In this document: positions 56,284 through 64,000 of the stretch, piece after piece
How positions within the stretch are numbered: the stretch's first letter is position 1
How the letters are laid out: every line of letters begins with the position of its first letter
NCBI GenBank assembly: GCA_022496185.1
Contig: WTXG01000075.1
Coordinates: 62,001 to 126,000 of the forward strand
Direction: 5' to 3'
DNA length: 64,000 nucleotides
From: Multifurca ochricompacta
Taxonomy: Eukaryota > Basidiomycota > Agaricomycetes > Russulales > Russulaceae
Notes under the pieces: model-generated
Database searches by the model: none
What the model was told of the DNA's origin: nothing
What the model saw: the letters and a program-made list of their open reading frames with translations, nothing else
Made by a program: the position numbers and the translations under genes

Positions 56284-57479
56284 ATGTCTTCTTCCTCCTT
56301 TATCACTGCCTCTGCCGCCATTGACGCCTTCGCCGCCACTCATGTTGTGGTGGAAGCTTTCCCCTCCACTCACCCTTCCACACGTCCCTGCTCTCCTATC
56401 GACTACGAAGCCGCGAGGAACGAGTCAAAAACCAGTCACCAAACCCCAACGACGACTTTGACCACTCTGAAGAACCACACCTGAACAACCTTGTCGGTAT
56501 GGAGCAGGATGACAATGTTCCCGAATTCCCCTTCTTCACCAACAACCCGAATTCCTCCATGTACTTCCCACTTGAAATCACAATGGCTGATGGAATGAAG
56601 GAGATAGCTAAGTACATCTTTTACACCAATGGAGGGATGGACGTCGCAGGATGTATGAGGAAAGACGGGCCTGTTTATGGGGCCCCCGTCTATTTGGAGG
56701 AACGATACACTGGGTGTCTCCATCACACAATGAGTGATGAACAGCTGGGACATCTTGCAGCTGACGACCCCCGAGCATTTGCGATTGATGAAGTACTGAA
56801 TGACATGCGCCTTCCGCGTCTCAAAGCTGAGGTGACGAGACTGCGGAAGACCCTCACACTGTGCACCACGTTGAACACCCAGTACAAGGAATATGCGAAA
56901 CAGATGACGAGGCTCACGAGAGGAATGTTCCAAGTAGAACAGGAGTTGACGGAGATCCGGAAAAGATTAGAGAAGGGGGATGTGTACCAAACTATCGCGG
57001 AAAGGTACGCAGACACTTATGTGCAGCCCCTCCCACCACAATCACTAGGAGCTGCACCACAATTACTGCCAAACTGGTTTGAGATGCCACGGATGCACGA
57101 GAACCCCTGAGGAGAGACATGCTGGCGATGTGATAGCAAGTATCACATTAGCTGGAATTGTCCCCTTAATCGCAAATGGTGCCGTCATTGCCGCAGTAAC
57201 TTACACTGGAGCCGATTCTGTATCTTCTGCCGCATGGGAGTCGCCCTGACAATTGTCAACCCTTCGGGGTGGTGTGGTAAATGCCTATGCCACAATGCAG
57301 GCCATTGCGAGTTAGACTGCCCAGTTTACGACATGTGCCCCCAGTGCGGACAATGTGGCCCATATGGCTTCCTACGCACGCACCAATGCACGGCCGACGA
57401 GACGTACACCTTGGAAGATCGAAACTTGGCAGATGATTATGTGGACCTGGTACAGGATGATGATGGTGCGCGTTTCTAG
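56284..57479 (+). pseudogene. Gypsy-E ORF3, Cys/His-cluster protein
   Basis: ATG 56284 is 80 bp after the pol stop; the gene ends at TAG 57477-57479, 31 bp before the 3' LTR. Same domain plan as the Gypsy-D copy: Ala/Ser-rich start, acidic linker, conserved region with FPLEITMADG (about 56567-56596), charged helices (about 56820-56980), then clusters at 57120-57161 and 57180-57221 (both CX2CX4HX4C), 57273-57320 (CX2CX6HX4C) and 57336-57389 (CX2CX11HXC). A 1-nt deletion near 56415 and a TGA at 57108-57110 (Arg in Gypsy-D) break it. No membrane or secretion signal. I recognise no named family. Confidence 0.83.
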
Positions 57480-57510
57480 CTGGGTCAGCTCGAACCAGAA
57501 AGGAGGGTGA

Positions 57511-58097
57511 TGTTACAACCAGGGCCAAGTCCCCCACTTTTCTTTACCATTCCCAACATGGACCCTTCCCTTCCACCCACCCTTCACTTCCTGATCACGT
57601 CCCCATCCTGGGATCCCTCATGTGCCCTACTCCCTTCCCCGTGACCACTATCTGTATATGCTGATGAGTTGTTTGTACTTACTTATGTCTTCGTTTATCT
57701 CTTATCTCCTTATCTCTAAGACCGGACACTTACTTAATTCCCTATCAGAAGCTAGGCTCTACACCCTCCGCTTTCACATATTTGGGCCCATATGACTCCG
57801 ATATCTTATCTTTAGATGCTCATTCGATTATGTATATAAGTCTGCTGTAACTACATTGTAGACCTCAGACTCGACTTATTGAATACATTGGTGTTTGTCT
57901 TCTGGACTCTCCTTTGAAAGCTCTGACTCGATCATCTCAGTACTTCTGGTACCTTCCGCTCACCATCGTCTTAGAGAACAGCCTCTTTGACTTTGACTTC
58001 TCATAAACCACTCCAAGGGGTCTCATTGGTCCCTTACCTGATCACGAACGAACGCTGTCACACAAGTTGTGTGGAACATCCCGCACTGGACGTAACA
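57511..58097 (+). repeat. Gypsy-E 3' LTR
   Basis: Preceded by the polypurine tract AAAGGAGGGTGA (57499-57510). Same length as the 5' LTR. Confidence 0.96.
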
Positions 58098-61000
58098 CAT
58101 TTGTGATAGTGAAATTGTTCATGCTGATCTATCACACGTGATTTTGATACCTAGGAGCCAATGAATTGGTCCTAGATCAGTGATAGAATATTGGTCATTA
58201 AGTTTCACTTTATATTGTGCAATCAGTTTGCTCGAACTGCCCGTAAAGGCACAGTCATTGACATGAATGGCAAGGACTAATAAATGCCCTTCCATGCAAG
58301 TATAAAAAACTCCTGGATCTGTGTAGCTTACACAGAAACCCAGGTCAGCTAAGGCATGCGAGAGTGTGTTGTACCATTTTCTTCCAGCTTGTTTTAATCC
58401 ATAGAGCGACTTGCGTAGTCGCATAACTGTGTTACCATTTTTGTTTTCATATGCAGGCGGCGCTTGCATATAAATTTCTTCATTGTTATCTAGTTCTCCA
58501 TTTAGATAAGCACCATTAAAATTGAAAGATTCGATATCCCAATTGAATCATGCTGCCAGAGCCAGGATGGTGCAAAAACTGCTGAGTTTAGCAACAGGAG
58601 AGAAAGTGTCAAAATAATCGACACCATAAACTTGAGTGAAGCCTCATGCGACAAGTCTTGCCTTGTACTTGTCTATCATACCGTCCGCTTTTTGTTTGAT
58701 ACAAAAAACCCATTTTGAACCTACAATATTCTTATTTTGAGGACATGACACCATGATCCACGTTCCAGCTTTTTCCAATGTTTTGATTTTGCGGTCCATG
58801 GCCTCTTTCCAAAGGGGCCAGTTGGCACACGTCTGTGCTTCGGCTAACATTCTCGGATCGCCTTCAGTGTCTTGAATTGCTGCCGCAATGACATTGTTGT
58901 ATTCGGTGTGGTACGCGTAATCTATATCTAAATCAGCAATAGATGCCGAACTGCCTTCTTGTGTATCTGGATGGTGATATTTAAGCCTGGAAGATATTGT
59001 CGAAGATGTGGGAGTGCTCTTGTGAGATGGTTGGCTGTCTGAGCCTTTGCTTTTGCGCCTCTCTAAAAGTCTTGCAATGCATTCTGATTTTCACATTGAT
59101 TGAGTGAATTCGAATCTTTTCTTTGGTGCGGCTGGTGGTTGCATAGTTGCTCTACCTTTTCCTTTTGAGGTTGACACAACTGGCTCAGTAAGTTCTTCTT
59201 CGACTTCTTCATCTTCCATTTCTTCTTCGCCACTATCAGTAGCAACAGGTGGTAATATCAGCGCGCTGACTGTAGATAGTGGTGTCTGAGGTGTTACAAT
59301 TGATGATTGCGTTGCAACTGATGGCATTTGTGGTGCGGAAATTGTTGGTTGGATGGTTGAAATGGGAGGTGTTGGGAGAGTGGTGGCTGGTGGAACTTGT
59401 GTTGCAACTTGAGGTTGCGAAGTCGCAGTGGCATAACTGGGAGGTGGTGAATAAAGAGAGACAGTTGGAGGCATGAACTTGAAGTTTCGTTCTACAGAAA
59501 CAGTTCGTTTCTCTGTCCAATACATGCAGGAAGCGTGTGTACTGTCTTGATCGTAACCTACCCATCATGCTTCTAGGCCTTGCGCATCCAGTTTTGAGCC
59601 TGTGTGATTGTGAACCCAGATGTGCTGTCCCCACTCAGGTACTCTCTCCAGGTTAGGTTTTTCTTGGTAAAGATGCTTGAAAGGTGTTACATTACTGAGC
59701 GCTTTTGTAGAAGTATGGTTCTTTAACCATACAGTGAAATGAATAGCCTCCCCCCATAAGTTTTTGGGCAGTTGCACATGGTGAAGGATGGTGCACACAT
59801 GCTCCAAAAGACAGCGGTTCAATGATTCCGCCATGCCATTATGTTGTGGAGTATCGTGAGTTGTAAGACGTTGTTCAGTACCTTGTTCTTGCAAAAATTT
59901 CATGAATTCATTACTTGTAAATTCACCTCCACAGTCTGATCACAATCGTTGAATGTGAACACCATGCTGTGTTAAGGCCCAAGCTGCAAAGCTCTTGTAA
60001 GCTTTTAGTGCCTTGTCTTTACTTCTCAAGAGCTCTATCTTTGTAAATCTCAAATAATCGTCAGTGAATGTCACATAGTATTTTCATCCTCCAATAGTAG
60101 AAGTTGGGGACAGTCCCCATAAATCAGTGTGGATTTCTTCTCCGAAAGCTTTTGCAGGCAGCACTGTACGCTCCTTTTTGATTGTCTTGCGCATTAACTT
60201 GGCATATTCGCATGATTCACAAAAGAATGGTGAATGGTCGTCTATTAAACACAGTCCGGTGACTGCATGACTGCGAATCAACATACGAATGGTGTCGACA
60301 GAGATGTGGCCAAGTTGTTTATGGAGCATGGGAAGATCAACTTCTTCCGTTATCGCTATTGCTACCTGATCTGTGTGCTCGACTTTGTATAATCCATTTG
60401 AATTTGCCGCTATACTGCCTATCTGGTGTCCTGTTTGATTTTTGATCTTGCAATAATTGCCTTCAAAAGATACAGCATAACCTGCACCTGCAATGCACCC
60501 TATTGATACAACAGTGAGTGGAATGTCAGGTGCGTGCAGTATATCTCGCAAGATTATCGGAGTGGTCGATACGCCATTGGGCACTTCAATTTGAAGGTCA
60601 CCAGTGCCAATTGCATAGAACAGGTGTTTGTTGGCAGCACTAATAGGTCGAGGGGGAATAGACTGATAGGAGAGAAATTGGTGACGAAAAGGGGATATGT
60701 GCCGTGAGGCACCAGAATCGTAAAGCTCGGCTTCACATGTGTTTGCTGTGCTTGCTGTCTCTTCTACTGACAAAGTACTTGGCTCTTGCTCTTGATAACT
60801 TGTAACTTCGATGACCCAAGACTCAATATCTGTGGACTTGTCTGTCTTTTCTGCTGCAACAGCAACATTGTCTTTGTCACTCTTGGTTCTCTTTGGCCCT
60901 TGGCCTTCTTTTCCTCCTCCCTTTGCCCAACAGTCCACTTTGATATGCCCCTTCTTGTGGCAATTGAAACACTCGATGTCATGCTTTTTCTTCTTCTGCT

Positions 61001-61303
61001 GGGTACTTGCTACAAATGCCTCATCCTGAGGCGCTTTTCGGAGGAGTTGACGTTCATATACATTGATGGCAACTTGCTTTATAGTGACAGGGGTCACAAC
61101 TTGATTACTGGCATCATATGATGTCATAAGAGATTTGACGGGACCGTCATAGGATGGTGGTAATGAACCTGAGATGATGGCGACATACTTGAGGTTGTCA
61201 ACAACTCTGCCAATAGATGCGAGCTTCTCTCACATCTCATCCAGCCTATCAAGGTGAGCACGTACATTGTTGTCTTCACCACATTTCATGTTTTGGAACT
61301 TCC

Positions 61304-61807
61304 TGAAGAACAGGCATGAGGCGCAGCATACTGACTGTGAAAAGTTAGCAGGTTAGGCTAGAAACAAGTTATACTTCAGAGATGAAGAAAACTCTATATT
61401 ACTATACTACACACCTAGAAACAAGTTATCTACGAGAGATGGTTAGTTTATAGGTAAGGTAGTGAGTAGAGAGACTGGGACTTACACTTCAGAGATGAAG
61501 AAAACTCTGAAGTGTAAGAGACGAAACAGACACCCTTATATACTCTTCAAGGGATGGTCTGTGCACTGGGAATAAGTCCACAAGTGCCGGACAAAGTCCA
61601 AACAATAAACAAGAGGGAATAAGGCCATTGGCCATTACAGAAATCACATGTTATGTGGTACATCAGTCAGCTACTGCGGAATGTGAGAAAAAAGATAATA
61701 ATGATAATGTAAATAGTCTGAAACTCCGGTATCTAATCTAATCTACAAAGCAGCTAATCTGATCACCTGATGCCTGAAGCATCACTGAACATCTTCTGTG
61801 TTCAACA
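61304..61807 (-). repeat. Copia LTR of the Copia-1/2 superfamily (copia-4)
   Basis: About 504 bp related to the Copia-2 LTR, with the outer end altered (TGAAGAACAGG against TGTTGAACAGG) and the inner end TGTTCAACA followed by only a few bases of internal sequence (TCCCTTA). It is a solo or truncated element, wedged between Copia-3 gag and Tc1-3. Confidence 0.82.
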
Positions 61808-63151
61808 TCCCTTACTTTTCCAAGTATAGCTCCTTCTGTCTGAACCAATTCTGTTCATTATAGTCTCACCTGACCACAAGATCCTTTTCCAATCATCCAC
61901 TGTCCAATTTTCATGGTAACCACTCTCTGACAGAACCACCACCCTGACAGTCAAGCATGGAGGAGGAAGAACTTATGGTATGGGGCTTGTATAGTGATGT
62001 TCCGGCCCAGCTTGGCCCAAAAGCCGCAGCTTTGGCTCGGCCTGAGGCGGCTCCAGCTTTCCTGAAGTCTGGGCCAAGCCAAAGCCACCACAGACAGCTT
62101 GGCCCTGGCCCGGCTTGGCCCAAGCTGCAGCTTTTGGCAGAGAAAATTTTATGACATATAACTAGTAGTTATAGTTCAGCTAATCCAAATATGACTTAGT
62201 GTGTTATGTATTGCAAAGCTATATCGAAGAAAAAGTTTGAAATGCCGCGATAAACATGATCACGTGACCCAAATCAACCACTTTGTGATCAGATTTGTAC
62301 TGATTTTGATGATTGCTATTGCACTTGTATGTGCTGTTGAAAGCCGCGGCCTGAGCCGGCAGCTTTGGCTTTTAGCTTCTCTGAGCCAGGCCAAAGCCCT
62401 TGCTGGGCCGTCACAACGGCCTGGCTTGGCCTGGCCCAAACAGGCCCGGCTTGGCCCAGCTTCCGGCTTTGAGCCAGGCCAGGCACATCACTAGGCTTGT
62501 ATGGGATGAAATGGACTAGGAATGCTTACATGGGTTTAGGGGATCATGAATCCATGCCAGTACTATGATATTTTGGATGGCAGAGTGGTGGAAAGGTTTG
62601 GAGGGTGAAGGCATGTTTCAGCAGGACAATGACCCAAAACACAATTCCAAGAAGGCAAACCAGTGGTTTAAAGACAAGAATATTGAACCCTGGTATGGAC
62701 AGCCCAATCACTTGAAATATTAGCCCCATTGGACACCTCTGGGTGGATCTGAAGAAGGTTCTTAACCAGTCAAGGGGATACCTGAGTTGCAGGGGAGGGT
62801 GGTGGAGGAGTGGAATAAAAATGCACCAGAATGATGGCAAAAGGTTATAGAAAGGATGACTAAAAGGATTCAAGGAGTTACCAAGGCAAGAAGGGGTGAA
62901 ATAAAGTAGTAATTGGGCAGATAGTGGACTAAAAAGGCAGCTCAAAAAACTGTCCACATGATGAAGCAGATTGAATGGTTGATATCTTGATCACATCTTC
63001 ATAGAATCTTATGAACAAAGGTCCATTGGAAAGCCCTGAACCTAGGCTACATTTCATGCACTCACACCTTGGCTTCATTCCCTTTTATTACTTTGTAATA
63101 TATGCATTTGTACAAAAGTTCAAAACATGTGGACAGTTTTTTGAGCCACTG
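61808..63151. mobile_element. Tc1-3, left-truncated copy of the Tc1-1-type snap-back element
   Basis: Right end CAGTGGCTCAAAAAACTGTC (complement) with TA at 63152-63153. It starts in sequence equivalent to the Tc1-1 loop (61810-61930), turns at the same palindrome breakpoint (GGTAACCACTCTCTGACAG) and continues through the right arm. The left arm is lost at a join to the copia-4 LTR that shares TCCCTTA. MITE-Y2 lies inside. The residual transposase C-half (about 61950-62920) has stops. Confidence 0.87.
61992..62493. mobile_element. MITE-Y2, GC-rich hAT-type MITE (502 bp)
   Basis: Inverted copy of MITE-Y1, with ends TAGTGATGTTCCGGCC and (complement) TAGTGATGTGCCTGGCC, and the 8-bp duplication GGCTTGTA at 61984-61991 and 62494-62501. 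It is inserted in Tc1-3. Confidence 0.93.
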
Positions 63152-64000
63152 TATATTGTTGTATCCCCAACAAATATCCATCTTGGAGAACCATGCCTTG
63201 TCTTGCATTGTGTCAATGAGTTCTGGTATGAGAGGGAGGGGATAGGTGTTTCGGACTGTGTAAGCATTGATCTTTCTATAATCCTGTACTGGATGCAGTT
63301 TACTGTCCTTCTTCTTGATGAAGAAGAAGGGTGAAGCATAGGGTGACTTAGATGGATGGATATATCCCTTAGCAAGGTGCTCCTCTAGGAAGGCAGTCAA
63401 TGCCTTCTGCTCCAGGGGTGACAGTGGATAGATTTTGCAATCAATGGTGGGGGGTGCATCTGGTACAAAGTCAATGGCATGATCCCAAGGTCACAAAGGT
63501 GGAAATTGTTGGGATTCCTCTTCAGAGAACACCTTGTAATGATGATGGTATTCTTTGGGGACTGTGTTCTTGAAGGTCCTATCTTCCTGCCCTTCCAGCA
63601 CCTTCTGTGCTAATTCAGAGGCTTTTGTTGTGTAACAATACACTTGGTCATTGGGTTCCAAGTCATCCCACATAGCCTCTTTTCCTATGACAATGGCACA
63701 GATAACAGAGTGGTGCACTGCATAGTCATACCCTAAGGAAGTGATGACAACAGGGTAGAACTCTTTGTCCATCATTGCATCTGTCCAATTTATCTTTGGT
63801 TCAAAGGCTGTGAGCCAGGGGTATCCCAAGATAAGGTCCTCAGTACCAAGATCAGTGATGAGGAAGCAAATGGTTCTTGTACTTTCACCAACCTGTATAC
63901 TTAGGTTGGTGTAATGTGTGATCCTTCCAGCTTTGTTAGCCATCCCATCTATGTTCCAGATGTTTTTTTCTTGAGGGAGCATGAGTGTTCCTAATCCTAG
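63152..64000 (-). mobile_element. Gypsy-F, partial chromovirus-type element
   Basis: Minus-strand fragment of the Gypsy-A/D/E family, running off the right edge. Its left limit is the TA target of Tc1-3, inside RT just after WGYNNI. The 3' remainder is not found on the other side of Tc1-3. Confidence 0.9.
63154..64000 (-). pseudogene. pol: Gypsy-F pol (protease C-part and RT N-part)
   Basis: From the right edge: protease C-terminal half with FLITDLGTEDLILGYPW (about 63810-63860), the linker with KVFSEEES (about 63510-63535), and the RT fingers from [20 protein letters not shown] (about 63320-63380) to [13 protein letters not shown] (about 63155-63200). One frame, with a single TGA at 63491-63493 where relatives have Arg before PWDHAID. 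The YMDD palm region is lost. Confidence 0.88.

Larger units (their letters stand above)
50581..58097 (+). mobile_element. Gypsy-E, full-length chromovirus with third gene (7517 bp)
   Basis: 587-bp LTRs (50581-51167 and 57511-58097), flanks CGTTT (50576-50580) and CATTT (58098-58102), that is, a 5-bp duplication with one CpG change. gag, pol and ORF3 match Gypsy-D. Gag and pol are free of indels and are broken only by TGA codons. Best preserved gypsy copy in the window. Confidence 0.96.
49393..61303 (-). mobile_element. Copia-3, Ty1/copia element of another family, 5'-truncated
   Basis: Minus-strand copia element with Gypsy-E inserted in RT (target CGTTT/CATTT). Coding sequence runs from gag (61303 side) to RNase H and a 3' LTR-like end. 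The 5' LTR and the start of gag are replaced by another copia LTR at 61304. Confidence 0.88.
49691..61303 (-). pseudogene. gag-pol: Copia-3 gag-pol, interrupted by Gypsy-E
   Basis: Coding parts 61303-58103 and 50575-49691. Zinc knuckle CFNCHKKGHIKVDC (about 60945-60990); protease DSGAS (about 60710); integrase zinc region with HKQLGH and CESCEYAK (about 60190-60330); core about 59780-59950; a long acidic Pro/Thr linker (about 59110-59500); RT (58850-58119), whose catalytic YVDD reads HVND (about 58260); RNase H (about 50030-50340). The 3.2-kb upstream part keeps one frame with no indel. It contains TGA at 61230-61232, 60084-60086, 59940-59942, 59565-59567, 59091-59093, 58644-58646, 58548-58550 and 58119-58121. 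Confidence 0.9.

Noticed and set aside
56284..57479. ORF3 as an envelope gene
   Set aside because: Position fits env, but there is no signal peptide, membrane segment or furin-type site; the protein is acidic and zinc-cluster rich, as expected for a nucleic-acid-binding protein.
1..64000. Reassigned or recoded TGA (alternative code or selenocysteine)
   Set aside because: TGA also ends full-length frames at expected positions (gag of Gypsy-A and -E, hAT-1 transposase at 14432), and the pattern is fully explained by CGA to TGA decay, which also accounts for the LTR differences.

Overview
This window is fungal nuclear repeat DNA, most likely from an agaricomycete-type basidiomycete. The evidence is chromodomain-bearing Ty3/gypsy elements, a hAT transposase gene split by several 46-59 nt GT-AG introns, and CpG-directed decay of the repeats. 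The species cannot be fixed from sequence alone. I see no host gene, rRNA, functional tRNA or bacterial-type feature in 64 kb; nearly everything is transposon inside transposon.

Layout, left to right. 1-3715: minus-strand gypsy (Gypsy-A), cut in gag by a palindromic Tc1/mariner element (Tc1-1, 3718-5309). 5312-7015: LTR relic plus a hAT-type non-autonomous element (MITE-X1). 7016-7532: solo LTR. 7538-10718: plus-strand gypsy (Gypsy-B). 10838-11354 and 20522-21794: minus-strand Gypsy-C, split by a 9.2-kb hAT transposon (hAT-1, 11355-20521; target duplication GGTGTAGG). hAT-1 carries its own transposase gene, a second palindromic Tc1 (Tc1-2) and MITE-X2. 21795-23244 and 32776-34226: internally deleted hAT-1 derivatives. 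23245-32767: degenerate unrecognised coding sequence holding Copia-1 (24492-31022) and MITE-Y1.

34253-49393 is Copia-2 (minus). It holds a 574-bp TG...CA insertion flanked by a 19-bp direct repeat, inside which sits Gypsy-D (39671-47628), whose gag is in turn split by a solo LTR. 49393-61303 is Copia-3 (minus), holding Gypsy-E (50581-58097). 61304-64000 is a copia LTR, a truncated palindromic Tc1 (Tc1-3) holding MITE-Y2, and Gypsy-F (minus).

The most informative units are Gypsy-D and Gypsy-E. They are complete chromoviruses with gag, a -1-frame pol (protease, RT, RNase H, integrase, chromodomain) and a third downstream gene (ORF3) encoding a roughly 400-residue protein with four Cys/His clusters, which I do not recognise. 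Between the two elements ORF3 is conserved at protein level while silent sites have diverged. Both have an 11-nt sequence next to the 5' LTR complementary to the predicted RNA 5' end, as in Tf1-type self-priming elements. The copia elements instead look primed by the anticodon arm of initiator tRNA-Met.

A window-wide signature is CpG decay. In seven elements all 38 in-frame stops I traced are TGA, nearly all where relatives have Arg, and every difference between the LTR pairs of Gypsy-D and Gypsy-E is a CpG transition. Two of three Tc1 elements are near-perfect snap-back palindromes, and the third shares a breakpoint with the first, so that palindrome appears to have moved as a unit.
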